NCBI GenBank assembly: GCA_037103525.1
Contig: JAZKLR010000221.1
Coordinates: 434,001 to 498,000, forward strand
DNA length: 64,000 bases
Direction: 5' to 3'
Source of the DNA: Ganaspis brasiliensis
Taxonomy: Eukaryota; Arthropoda; Insecta; Hymenoptera; Figitidae
Shown in pieces: positions 33,746 through 44,736 of this stretch (its first letter is position 1; each line of letters opens with the position of its first letter). Below the pieces are notes generated by a model. It made no database searches, had not been told where the DNA came from, and saw only the letters and a program-made list of their open reading frames with translations. The position numbers were made by a program, and so were the translations under genes.

Positions 33746-33937
33746 AAAAAACATTCAGACTTGAAATATAAAGATACTTTGGTGACATGTAGGCTAAAGA
33801 GGTGATTATGGAGTTAGATCGCGAGAAATAAAAAATAAGATTCATTTTTTGTTAATTTTTTTTTTAAAAGTTGTTTTTGAAAAATAATTTCTCAGTTAGA
33901 GAAGAGATATTTCAATTTAAATGATAAAGATTAGGAT

Positions 33938-34350
33938 ATTCATAATTGGGAAATGCTTAATGACAATCACATGTATAAGTTTCAGGAATTATTGGAACTT
34001 TATTCAGGTGGTAGTTTCCAAAAACAAATTACAGAATATTTAAAAATGTTAGATGAAATTAAAGCAATTAATAAGAATTAATCACATATTCAAATATTGT
34101 TTAGTGGAAATCGACTTTTGGGTCACTGGATTTGCACTTACTATGATGAAAATGAACTTTTTGTTTATGATAGTCTTAATGAAGGATGTTTAAATGAAGA
34201 TCAAAGAGAATATTTATGCAGGTTATATCCATTTAAACCTAATGTAGTTTTATAAGAGTACAACAACTAAATTTTGTTGATTGTGGTGTATACGCCATTG
34301 CGTTTGCTGTTTCTTTATATTTTAATATTAAATCTGAAATTATTGTATAA
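33938..34350 (+). pseudogene. Ulp1-like (C48) cysteine protease domain remnant
   Basis: The + strand reads FQELLELYSGGSFQKQITEYL, a stop, LLGHWICTYYDENELFVYDSLN, REYLCRLYPFKP, a frameshift at about 34251, then VQQLNFVDCGVYAIAFAVSLYFN and a stop. GHW (His), VYDS (Asp) and QQ..VDCG (Gln and Cys) match the catalytic set and spacing of Ulp1/SENP-like proteases, which cut ubiquitin-like modifiers or viral/transposon polyproteins. Two stops and a frameshift make it a pseudogene. A Helitron N-terminal motif starts about 120 bases downstream on the same strand, suggesting both belong to one element. Confidence 0.82.
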
Positions 34351-34364
34351 TATAAATGTTTGTA

Positions 34365-35345
34365 AGAAACAACATGTGGAAAGTGCGTCAAATTCTATTA
34401 TAGTAGTAAAAGAAGGTAATAATTATAAAATATTAGAAACAATAGTAGTAAGAAGTAATAAGAAGATATTTTTTAGCAATTCTAATGAGAAAAGTAGAAA
34501 AACCAGAGCAGAATATCAGAAAGAATATAGTGAAATAATGAAATTAAAACGAAAAAAATCGATAACAAAGAAACAGAAATATCAGTTATGGAAGAAGTAT
34601 GTTTAAGTAGGAAAACAGATTTAAATTTTTCTAAAAAAACACATAAATAGTGCTGTTTAAGAAGAAAAGAGAGATAATAATTCTGACAAATTAATAATTT
34701 CTAGCGATTGTAATTAGACAAGTAAAAAAAGTCGTGCAGAATATCAAAAAATGTTGAAAGTCAAAAATTGTTAATACCTCTAATCAGAAAATTAAAAAAA
34801 AGTAGAGCAGAATGTAAAAAAAAGCTATCGTCAAAGATTGAAATTAAAACAGAAGGATGAAAATAATGAAATACTTTATTCAAAATATATGCAGGAGAAA
34901 GATGTAAGGATTTGTGATGAGAAAATGAAAAAAGTCACGCAAAATAACAAAAACAATAACGTAAAAGATTAAAATTAAAAAGAAAGGTAATCGATGAGGA
35001 AAAAATAGAAGTTTCGGAACATAGAGGTAAAAAAATGGAGTCATTTATGGAAATGAAAACAACATTGATATTCGTGATTTTGCTTATGCAGAAAAAAATA
35101 TTAATAGCATACATGTTCCAAGCTATAACGAACATTATCTTGGTGAAATGTCGTGTTTTTTGAAAAGATGCAAGGTTAAACATTTTGAGAAAGAAAAATT
35201 CAAAAGAAATTAACTTATAATTATTGTTGCAGTCATGGTGGTGTATCGTTGCCTTCAGAAAAATACCCTCATGAATTAAAAAAATTGTAATGAAATTGCT
35301 ATTTTTAATATGAATGCTGAAGGTTTAATACCAGTGTTACATACG
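34365..35345 (+). pseudogene. Helitron N-terminal region, second copy
   Basis: Repeated basic motifs KTRAEYQKEYSEIMKLKRK (34497), SRAEYQKMLK (34733) and YRQRLKLKQK (34830) are followed by HYLGEMSC..CKVKHFEKEK and CCSHGGVSLPSEKYPHELKKL in shifted frames. The block ends near IAIFNMNAEGLIPVL (about 35345). The order equals that of the first copy (31578 then 30286-31000) in its uninverted form. Many frameshifts are present. Confidence 0.78.
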
Positions 35346-37386
35346 TAACAGTTAAATAAACTTAATTATTTTGTAATATAACATTGGAAGAAAAAGAAAT
35401 TTAAAGCAAATGCGAGATGCATTTGTCACATATATATAAGTATATATGCGCGTAATTCGAGACCCCGATAACCACGTGCATTGACTTATAGCCACGTGTT
35501 TATATTTTTAAAGGTACATCTCCAGCACCATATAGTGATCATTTAATTAATATTTATATGCCTAGAATTAATGGTATTACAATTAATTTATTATTGTTAT
35601 TATTAATGTTGTTATTGTTATAACGATAATTTTTAATATCATTATTATTATTATTGTTATTGTTGTAACGATAATTATTAATATCATTATTATTTATTAT
35701 TGTTATTGTTATAGCAATAATTATTAATATTATTATTATTATTATTATTAATTATTGAAAAGATATTATCGATTTCACTGAGTCAAATAATTTATTTGAC
35801 TCAGTGAAATCGATAATATCTTTTCAATAATTATTAACTGAGTGATAAATTCATAATATTATGGAAATAAATTCATAATATTACAATATATTATTATTAA
35901 TGTGTTTAGTGTAATCTATATTATGCATGTACGAAAGAATCGGTGTAGACAAGGTTGTGCAATAACCGGAGGAAAGGAGGATATCTCTTTGCTCTTCGTC
36001 GCGTTTCCTTCTCTCTTCGTCTCTTTCTTACGCGGTCAGGTACATCGAGTATAGCGGTGTGCGTGCACTACGCAGCACGCATACAAGCATGCATTTCTCA
36101 TGAAATCCTCAATGTAGATATCTTCTGCATTGTGGAGTGTCTCACTATGCATATATTCCTTTCTTTCTTCTACGATTCCTTTCCTTCTCTAGCTCGATAC
36201 ATAATTCTCAAAAGAGAACAATGTCGGCAGTTATAATTAGAATATGTCATATTCTCTTAATACACGCAAATGCGTGACAAAAGTGGACTTATGAGGATCG
36301 AATCTGCAGAAATAGAATTTATCGAATCCATGCAGATCAACGATCGCTCTGAAACCTAAGAAGGGCACAAGTCATACTTATTTAAACTTGTATGGGAGTT
36401 ATTATTCTAATAATGCGAACAAAGAAAAGAGATATAGAAATATCAGATATCGAGGTTTAATTATAACCTAATGAGTTAATCATCCTGTACCCACACCAAC
36501 TACCCCTTAAACCCCTGATTCCGTTCCATCATAATGCATCTTAGACACTCCATAAAAGCAGAAGCTTCCGAGGTGTCAATCGCCATTCATTCACGGGTGA
36601 TCGTTAACATCAAGACGGGACTTGATACGATTGTCGAACTGCCGGTACGAATTTTTTCACTTCAATTTGAAATAGTAATTTTTTTTAAATTGGAAACATT
36701 GGAAAAAGCTCAATTTTTGCTACTTGCTGAATCGCGATAGATTTTCGTCTAGCCAAGTAGTGAATCGAGATAGTGCCAAGTTCGAGTAATTGTTATCTGT
36801 TGAATCTCGATAGATTTTCGCAGAGCCAGATGACAATTTGAGAATAAGGCCCGTCCGCGAGCTGTTTCCAAATTTTCTTATTTTTGGGCGGACGTTAAAA
36901 AAGTTTTAAATACTCAAAATTTCAGGCGGTAATTTAAGGATGATTCGTGAGTACGAAATATTTGTATCGTTCAAATTTTATAAAAAGTAATTTTAATTGC
37001 TTACGAGACATAAATTTATAAAAAAAACAAGCATTTATTTTATGCCACACAAATTATTTAAATTGTAATATTTTAATATTTTTAAAATTAAATAAAATAA
37101 AGAAAAAGACAATTTAATTAACAAAATTTACTGTTGTCATTATTGTAGTTTTCTGAAACAACAATTCATCAATTCGTCTTTCGTCTTCTATCGGCGATTT
37201 CAGTTTATTCGAACCCACATTAAAAATAAAAATAAAAGTATTCCATTACTGGAATAGTAATAGATTGGTTCCTCCGGCGAACAAGTTGAACAAATTTTTT
37301 TTTTAACAAGATGAGAACAAAGAAATAAAATTTTAAAATTAAAATGTATCAAATTAAATAAATATTTTTAAAACCGTTCGTAACAA
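35346..37386. other. ~2-kb insertion splitting a Helitron remnant; no gene recognised
   Basis: The Helitron frame stops near 35345 and resumes at 37387 with the next conserved residues, so this block was inserted. It contains AT-rich (ATT)n DNA (35575-35750), a long hairpin at 35750-35832, a GC-richer stretch (35940-36900) with short ORFs, and a duplicated GATAGATTTTCG(T/C) motif at 36735-36830. I cannot assign a class. Confidence 0.55.
35750..35832. repeat. Perfect 41-bp-arm hairpin with 1-base loop
   Basis: Bases 35750-35790 (ending TTTCACTGAGTCAAATAA) and 35792-35832 (starting TTATTTGACTCAGTGAAA) are exact reverse complements around a single T at 35791. The 83-base palindrome is AT-rich and lies beside (ATT)n repeats. 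Confidence 0.95.
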
Positions 37387-38143
37387 CCAGAGTCTTATGT
37401 AACGATTTATAATACATCGATTAAACAATTGCAATTTGTTAGTCATTTAGTTCCAAATGTTGAACCTTGGATATATCCTATACTTTATCCTCTCGAAAGC
37501 AAGGGTTATAGTCTCGATATGATTCGTACTCATAGTGGCAAACCAACCAGAAATCAAACTGTGTACAGATCTGCTTATATAAAATATAAAATAGGAGTAA
37601 GAGATCATAGCTTCAATCAATTTTTATATGGTGGAAGAATGTTTCAGCAATGGTTAGTTGATAATTATGTCAAAGTTGAAAAAGTTAGGTTATATTTTTG
37701 TAAAAATAATCAAACAAAATTAAAAAGTGAAACTTACAAAGGATTAATTGATCATTTAGATAAACAAGAAATTGAAAATAATGTTCATGTTGGCAAGATG
37801 TTGATACTAGCTTCAACATTTATAGATTCACCTCGTAACATGTTAAAACAATATCAATATGCAATGACCATTATATAGCTTTTCATGGTAGACCAGATTT
37901 ATTTATTACAATGACATGTAGTTCAAAATGGAAAGAAATTTATGAAAATTTATTACTTAATCAGTCAGCTTCTAATAAGCCTGAAACGGTTGCAAGAGTC
38001 TTTCTTTTAAAAGTAAAAAAATTAATGGAAACTATAGTAGATGATAAACTATTTGGACAAGTAAAGTCCTATGTTTATGTTATTAAATTTCGAAAGTGCG
38101 GTTTACCTCACATTTATTTATTGGTTATATTGATCGGTAAACT
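37387..38143 (+). pseudogene. Helitron N-terminal/Rep remnant, second copy
   Basis: A 149-codon frame holds NVEPWIYPILYPLESKGYS, YIKYKIGVRDHSFNQFLYGG, QQWLVDNYVKVEKVRLYF, TYKGLIDHL and VHVGKMLILASTFIDSPRN. After a frameshift at about 37878 comes HGRPDLFITMTCSSKWKEI and finally CGLPHIYLLVIL, where the HUH motif has Tyr in place of the second His. The sequence stops being Helitron-like right there, so the catalytic half and the helicase are missing. It continues 34365-35345 after the 2-kb insertion. Confidence 0.88.
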
Positions 38144-38387
38144 TTTTAAAGTAAAGTTTTTAAATTGTATCAGGTATATCATAATTTTTTATAACTATTC
38201 TTGACATTCGTCATTTTATTCTTCATCTTTTTTTTATTTAATTAATTTTTAATTAATCAAAATTTGCAAATTGATATACACGATGAATCAAAGATCACAT
38301 CATTTTAAATTTATTGCAATGTCTTCTTATCATTATTTTTCTTTTTTTATTATATTATGTATTTCTTTTATTTCACATAATTATACA

Positions 38388-39057
38388 CACGGAAAAAATT
38401 TATTTATTAAAATATATTCAAAAGTCGATGAAAACCAGGACATAGAGACATTTTCATAAAGCTTGAAATATTATTGCATATTTATTCATAAGCACAATAG
38501 AAAGAATCGTCAAGCAGTCGATTAAACTTAAATTCTGGTGTAGTAAAACAGAGTGAGAAATAATTGATTAATAAGTAATCAAAGGTTGTTTACGAAATGT
38601 TCGAAATAGTTCCAAACGTTGATCTCTACCACTTCAAATTTATTCAACAGTCGAGGAATCGAGGAAACGTAACGCCTTTTATGCTATAGTTAAGTGTTGC
38701 TATAGTTAATGCTATAGTTTTTCGTTAATAAATTAAAATTTGCGTTTATATTAGGATAAATTAGGAATTCTGTAAATCTGTTTCTATATAATGTGTGAAA
38801 GTGATGAGTTGGGGAGAAAATGGTATGTGTGCGATCTAGAAAAGATAAAAAGTTATTTAAAAAGTTGTTTGAATTTATCTTTAAAACGTCAATCTCAAAT
38901 TTTCACCGACGTGTTGCACGTTTTAATCGACTGTCTTTAAGTTTTAATCGACTGTCTTTAAGTTTTAGTCGACAAGTTTAAGTTTTATACAAATGTCTCT
39001 ATGTCCTGAGTTTCATCGACTTTTTGAACAAAATTTAATAAATTAATTCTTTCCGTG
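38388..39057. mobile_element. 670-bp TIR element, CACGGAAA..TTTCCGTG
   Basis: The left (38388-38470) and right (38975-39057) ends are ~83-bp inverted repeats, sharing AAAAGTCGATGAAA and GGACATAGAGACATTT. The inside holds repeated TTTTAATCGACTGTCTTTAA units (about 38920-38975) and GCTATAGTTAA repeats (about 38680-38720). No coding capacity. Its class is not clear and I could not fix a target duplication. A solo copy of one end is at 4626-4710. Confidence 0.75.
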
Positions 39058-39079
39058 CATAAATGAAACATTGTTTTAA

Positions 39080-39946
39080 GAGGGGAACACCAGTTGTAAT
39101 TTTCGAAAAATCGTTTTTTCTTTTTTTGCATTTTCTTAAAGTATACATATTTAAAAATGTGTTTGTAAATTTCTAAGTTGATCCAGTGAAAAATAAATGT
39201 GTTATACAGCACTATGCGGCAGCGCGCTAATGTCGCTTTAGACCAGCTAACACTTACACCAGGTGCTCCATGGCTATTCGTCTTTTGTTTTACGCTTAGA
39301 TTTACAGTTTTTGTTCCCTTCCTTCATAATTTTAAGGACAGAAAGAATAATATGAGAAGCAAAGGTCATTTAAAGTATTTAACAAAAAATTACGTTGAAA
39401 CTTTAAATGCGTTTTTCTCAAAATGACATTTTCAAAGACGGTGATCACGATTACTCGAAAACCATTAAACCGATTTACTTGAAATTTGGTATGCTTAATT
39501 TACACATCGAAGTCGAGTAAGTGATCGAAGGATTTTTTTTTATGCAAAACTTTTTTTTATATAGCTGAAAATCGACCGTTTATTTTAACGAAAATCATAC
39601 TGTTGACTTTGACAGGTCACCATTTTGTCGAATATTTTTTTTTCTTCAAATCCTTCAATCACGAACAGGATAATCTTATTATGAATGTAAATCAATATCA
39701 TTTTTTCATTTCATACAAAGCATACTTGCAGAATCCTGATCACAGCAAAACACCTTTATTTGGAAGGCGTCGCTTCAATGGCTGACATCTTCAAAAGTTT
39801 TGGTTGAAAAACACTTCTTTTTTTTTAATTACAGTTTTTAACATGTACTTTTAACTAATAAATAGTATTCTTCAAAAAGTTTCATGGTTTTCTAGAAAAA
39901 AATTCTTGAAAAAAGCACTTTTTTTGTAATAACTGGTGTTCCCTCC
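39080..39946. mobile_element. 867-bp TIR element flanked by TTAA
   Basis: TTAA lies at 39076-39079 and 39947-39950. The ends are GAGGGGAACACCAGTTGTAA and, reversed, GGAGGGAACACCAGTTATTA. TTAA targets are the hallmark of piggyBac-type elements, but the terminal bases are not the usual CCC, so the family is tentative. It is non-coding; internal ORFs have no recognised domain. Confidence 0.72.
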
Positions 39947-39966
39947 TTAAGAAATAATAAAATTTG

Positions 39967-39997
39967 GCGTGCGCTTTAGCGCGCGCTTTTTTTCTAG
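39967..39997 (+). mobile_element. Putative Helitron 3' terminus (hairpin + CTAG)
   Basis: GCGTGCGCTTTAGCGCGCGC (39967-39986) forms a GC hairpin followed by TTTTTTT and CTAG (39994-39997), then T. It is 20 bases after the TTAA element and is immediately followed by a 0.93-kb Helitron-like unit. Confidence 0.72.
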
Positions 39998-40927
39998 TAT
40001 TATATTAATACGATACCGAGAAACCTTCGTTCATCGTCATACACACTTTAAAGTTCACCTACTTTTTCCAATAGGCAACTTACAAAAATGTTCATTTTAC
40101 CATGTTATTACAGTTTGTAACAATACGCACTGGCACTATTCGTGTCAAGCATGTTAAACTGAAAATTTTTTTGTGCACAACATATTGTTGCACATGCGCA
40201 GTAGTGCAGCACAACTGTGTAAGCTTGCGCACTACAACACAAACATTTCACATGCACAGTTGTTTTGTATTGCTGTTACACATGCGCAATGATGCACAGT
40301 GATAGTCACACATGTGCTCTAATTAAATTCAAAAATTACGCATGCGCAGTGCTGTACTTTACCAGATAAGTATATTTACATTACATATAGTATACTTTCT
40401 TTAGTAAGTGCGCAGTAGAAATCCGTTTTATTATTGCGCATGCGTAACACTGTAGCATTGTAAGTGCACTTTCGCAAAACTACTATTATGTAAAATATCG
40501 GTTAAAATTGGTTTTTTCTATTATTATTGTAATTAATAACCAATAATAGAAAAGAATATTCAAATTTAATCTAAATATTGAAATTTAAGAAATGTAATAG
40601 AAAAATTATATTATTGAATATAAAAACTAATAAAAACGTTAAAATTGTATTCAATTTTATTAATTTTATTCTTTTTTTCTTTAAAATATTTATAAAATGT
40701 AATAAATTTTGTTCTGAAAGTTTTCAATTCTTCATACTTTAAAATATTATTTTCTGGAGGTACTAGGTGGGGGGGGTTGTATTTATTTAACATACTGTCA
40801 GAAAATCTTCTAATTAATTAGTGTTTAAAAAAGTTTTGTAAAAATTTACTTATTTATTGAGAATAAAGTGTTTTAAACTTCTCCCAGAATTCATAAAATT
40901 GCAAATGGTAATCTTCTATTATATTAA
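39998..40927. repeat. Second full copy of the 0.95-kb Helitron-like unit
   Basis: It matches 3290-4240 closely along its full length, including the GTGCGCAGT motifs, the G-run (40770-40775) and the end GGTAATCTTCTATTAT. It is bounded by Helitron-type CTAG hairpins on both sides (39967-39997 on + and 40928-40956 on -). The two copies differ by scattered substitutions. Confidence 0.8.
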
Positions 40928-40956
40928 CTAGAACTCCAAAAGCGCGCTACGCGCGC
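40928..40956 (-). mobile_element. Putative Helitron 3' terminus (hairpin + CTAG)
   Basis: On the minus strand GCGCGCGTAGCGCGC (40942-40956) is followed by TTTTGGAGTT and CTAG (40928-40931), then T. The hairpin is identical in sequence to that at 4538-4552, so the two belong to one family. Confidence 0.7.
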
Positions 40957-41640
40957 GCAGATCTGTTGTACTTCAATTTTCTTTATTTTTGAATTGTCCA
41001 ATTTAATATTTTACTAATTGCTGATAATTGCTAATTTCCCAATAATGAAATCTGCAATATCTCCATTTACCAGTTAACAAAATTCTCTATTATGCTAATT
41101 TTCTTAATTAAAATTTTCTTTACTTCTACAATTTTGTAGTAAACAAATTTCCAATTTCCTAATATGCCAAATTTCTGAATAGAAATTCCTTTTTTCAATA
41201 TTTAGTAATAATTCCTTTTTCACTTTCATAAAAGACATTTTAACTAAATTAAAATAATGAGCTTCCTGCTATTATATTATACCTATCTTTGTTGTCTCTG
41301 TCTCTGTCTCTGTCAGTGTTACTGAGATAATATAGCAGTATGGGGATACGGTTATTTTTTTTGGGAAAAATGCTTTTAATTTGTACCATTCCTGCACCTT
41401 ATCCATCAAATTCTTGTAATGCGATATCTGAAATTTGCTAGACTTTTGTAATTTGACAAATCAATTGCAGAAAAATTGTAGAAAACTTTGTTGGAAGCTA
41501 TTATCATACTGTTCTTAAGAAAGAAACTCCACGATTTTTAAATAAAAATAATGCTTAAAAATGAAATAATTTTACAAATGTAAGAAATGTAAATTGTTCC
41601 CGATTTCTTAACTTATCTAAATAAAAAATCTACCGAAATT
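40957..41640. other. AT-rich intergenic DNA
   Basis: A GTCTCTGTCTCTGTCTCTGT short repeat lies near 41297-41315. Nothing else is supported. Confidence 0.5.
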
Positions 41641-42420
41641 GTCATGTCAAATGTAGCAATTATGAAGTGTCGGATTCAAGATTCTTCTCAGAATTTTAAA
41701 AGAAAAATTTTGTTTATTAAATATTTAATTAACAAATGATTTGTACTACTTAAGCAACTATTAAAAAATAGTTTTAAGCAACAGCGTTTATTTAAAATTT
41801 TTTTTAATTTTGTTATTAACAAATAAATAAAAAGTTCCATTTTAGTCGTTTTCGGCAATGTTTATAAATTGTTTTGATCCTAGTTTGACAAGATTGCAAT
41901 TATTAAATGTTTTAAAGTATAATTTTTAAAATTCCAATTATTGTTTATAAAATAATTAATAATTAATCATAAATTAATTAACCATATTCAAATAACTTCG
42001 TTCTGTTCAATTTCAACATCCTTAATTTTTTTTAAATTAAAAGGTACATAAAATTGACATCGAATCTTTTTCTCGGAATTTTAAAAGAAAAATTTTGTTT
42101 ATTAAATATTTAATTAACAAATTGAACAAAAAAAAAATGTCCACTTTTAAAGAGTACTATTTTCTTTAATTTACAAAATTTTGTTTAAAAATGATTTGTA
42201 CTACTTAAGCAACTATTAAAAAATAGTTTTAAGCAGCAGTGTTTAATTAAAATTTTTTTTCGATTTTGTTATTAACAAATAAATAAAAAGTTACATTTAA
42301 GTCGTTTTCGTCAATGTTTATAAAATTGTTTTGATCCTAGTTTGACAGAATTGCAATTATTTAAGGTTTTAAAGTTTAATTTTTAAAAATCCAATTATTG
42401 TTTATAAAATATATATACTT
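41641..42420. repeat. Old satellite-like array, two units of ~450 bp
   Basis: Units share GATTTGTACTACTTAAGCAA, CTATTAAAAAATAGTTTTAAGCA, AACAAATAAATAAAAAGT, TTTTAGTCGTTTTCG(G/T)CAATG and TTTTGATCCTAGTTTGACA. The unit anchors are near 41739 and 42192. The same sequence in the opposite orientation fills 43250-43740, 44090-44300, 44745-45094 and 45969-46078, and recurs at 51192-51464. Confidence 0.85.
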
Positions 42421-43245
42421 TATTTACTCTCCCTTTTACGGGTTCGAGGGCTCCGCTCACTTTACATTTTTATTACAATAACTTTCTTACAACTACCTTT
42501 TTATAATAATAATCTACTTAAATCTAAACGTCATCTTAACCTATTTTAATTCTTTATCTGCCAAGTGCCTGGGCTTCCATTTCCCGTTCCTTCTGCCAAA
42601 TCTGGCTTCATCCCTTTTATCGACCACCCTCTTATATTTTACCATTCTTTTTTTTCCAATCACTCTTTACACAGTCACTCGTTATCCTCTCTTTTCTCAC
42701 TTCTCCATTTATTCTTCTTTTGTTATTCACTCCGACACTTTCCTCCATTCAATGAATACCCATTCACTCCATATATACTCATTCAACTTTAATAACCTCT
42801 CCTTTCTCTTCTCTCACTTTCCATCTTATTCCATCCACAAAGACACAATCCCTCCCTATCCGTACTTCACCTCCTTTCCTTCTCTCTGTCCACGCTTTCT
42901 CTTCCAAGAACCACCTCATTCTTCTCTCTCTCCATGTTCTATCTTCATCTATCCTCTTCTTACTACCTCTCAACCTTCCTCTTAATTTCATTACTTCATA
43001 TTGATCCTCCTTCTCTTCCAACTCTACTATCCACAATATTGCTATCTCCTGATCTTTTCCCTTAATTCCCTTAACCTTTTTAATTTTTACCTTTGCCCCA
43101 ATTCCTGCCAGCAATTTTTCTACTCCCTCTTTGCCTTCCCTATACCCTACTTTCAAACCTCTAATAACGATGTTCTTCTTTCTTCTTTCCTTTTCAAGCA
43201 GCTCAACCTGACTTGCTAACTCTTTTATTTTCCTTTACCAATTAT
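42421..43245 (-). pseudogene. LINE ORF1 fragment (coiled-coil/RNA-binding type)
   Basis: On the minus strand the frame runs LANQVELLEKERRKKNIVIR, then the 125-codon stretch from 43156 with EKLLAGIGAKVKIKKVKGIK, RGRLRGSKKRIDEDRTWRER and a stop at 42779. This matches the general pattern of ORF1 nucleic-acid-binding proteins of LINEs: an N-terminal coiled coil, an RRM-like core and a basic tail with WRERRMRW. The 3' part to 42421 (CGGGTTCGAGGGCTC on the + strand) looks like untranslated tail. No ORF2 is left. It probably belongs to the same family as 46079-46665 and 51465-52280, which keep the complementary N-terminal part. Confidence 0.7.
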
Positions 43246-43746
43246 TATTAATTATTTTAGAAACAATAAATGGAATTTTAAAAACTTAACTTTGAAACCT
43301 TGAACGATTGCAATTTTGTCAAACTAAGATCATAACGATTTTATAAACATTGACAAAAACGACTAAAATGTAACTTTTTATTTATTTTTTAACAAAATAA
43401 AAAAAATTTGAAATAAACACTGTTGCTTAAAACTGTATTGTAATAGTTGCTTAAGTAGTACAAATCATTTTTAAACAAAATTTTGTAAATTGTAGAAAAT
43501 AGTACTCTTTGAAAGAGGAAAATTTATTTTTGTTTAATTTATTAATTAAATATATAATGGGTTTTCGAAAACTAAACTTTAAAACCCTGAAAAATTGCAA
43601 TTTTGTCAATCTAGGATCAAAACAATTTTATAGACATTGCTGTAAACGGCTAAAACGTAACTTTTTATTTATTTGTTTATAACAAAATAAAAAAAAAATT
43701 TCAAATAAACACTGTTGCTTACAACTTTTTTTTAATAGTTGCTTAA

Positions 43747-44085
43747 CGGTGTTCCACAGCCAAAGTTTAAGAAGACGTTGAGAGTTACCCCAACGCTTTT
43801 GTTCATCATCTCTAGCCCTCACATCATTGTTTATGAAATGTGTCAAAAAATTCTATTTGTACTTCTCATCCTAAATTGACATCCAATAATGAAATCGTTC
43901 TGTGTTTGATGTGTTAATTTTTTTAGTGCCGTACAATTGTCAGGACGAGGCCTTTTATTCCAATTTGTATACTGTTTGTGCACAAATAATTAGTGAATTA
44001 TAAATATTATGTGAGGACCGTAGTTAGGAAAAAAACGTTGTGGGGAACTTCATACGTCTTTTAAAACTTTAGCTGTGGAACACCG
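43747..44085. mobile_element. 339-bp TIR element in the satellite, CGGTGTTCCACAGC ends
   Basis: The left CGGTGTTCCACAGCCAAAGT and right, reversed, CGGTGTTCCACAGCTAAAGT ends pair over about 32 bp. The uninterrupted satellite reads GCTTAAGTAGTAC; here GCTTAA precedes and TGTAGTAC follows, so there is little or no target duplication. It is non-coding. Confidence 0.8.
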
Positions 44086-44321
44086 TGTAGTACAAATCAT
44101 TTTTAAACAAAATTTTGAATATTTAAGAAAATAGTAGGTACTTTTTGAAAGTGAAAAATTTTTTTTGTTTAATTTGTTAATTAAATATTAAATAAACAAA
44201 GTTTTCTTTTAAAATTCCGAGAAAAAGATTCGGCGTCAAAATTATCTACCTTTAATTTAGAAAAAAATTTAGACAAAATTATTTAAATTTGGAAAATTAT
44301 TTTATGTTTAATTATTTATTA

Positions 44322-44736
44322 GGCCGTGACTATTCGTACAGATTTTCTGTACGAATAGCCAGACCAAGGTGGAACGGCTATTCGTACAGAAAATTGAAAC
44401 ACTGTCTTTGGGAGCGTAATACCTTTTGTTTTGGTTGTGAAAAATCATAATAAAATGTTGGAAATGCTAAGGGGGGGTTCTTGTGTCACAAACAGTGGTC
44501 TTTCAACCAAAAGATATCCGTGTAACATTAATTTTCACAAAAAGAAAGATTTTGACAATTTTCTGTATGAATAACTGCTCCATTGAGGTTTGGCTATTCG
44601 TACAGATTTTCTGTACGAATAGCCAGATCACATAGAACGAGCTATTCGTACTTATTGAAGCAATTTTCTGATTGGTCGAGAATTGCATTACAAATTTCTG
44701 ATTGGTCGAGATTTTCTGTACGAATAGACACTCCGT
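44322..44736. mobile_element. 415-bp element with repeated CTATTCGTACAGA palindromes
   Basis: CTATTCGTACAGA..TCTGTACGAATAG palindromes occur at 44330-44360, 44378-44396 (half), 44588-44626, 44640 (half) and 44710-44728 (half). The sequence ATTTATTA stands on both sides (44314-44321, 44737-44744), which would be an 8-bp target duplication as in hAT elements, though in AT-rich DNA this may be chance. CTGATTGGTCGAG is also directly repeated (44670, 44698). It is non-coding. Confidence 0.65.

Noticed and set aside
33468..33845. 125-codon minus-strand ORF with membrane-like Ile/Leu/Tyr pattern
   Set aside because: It is the translation of the ATGAGACAATA minisatellite; composition, not a membrane protein.
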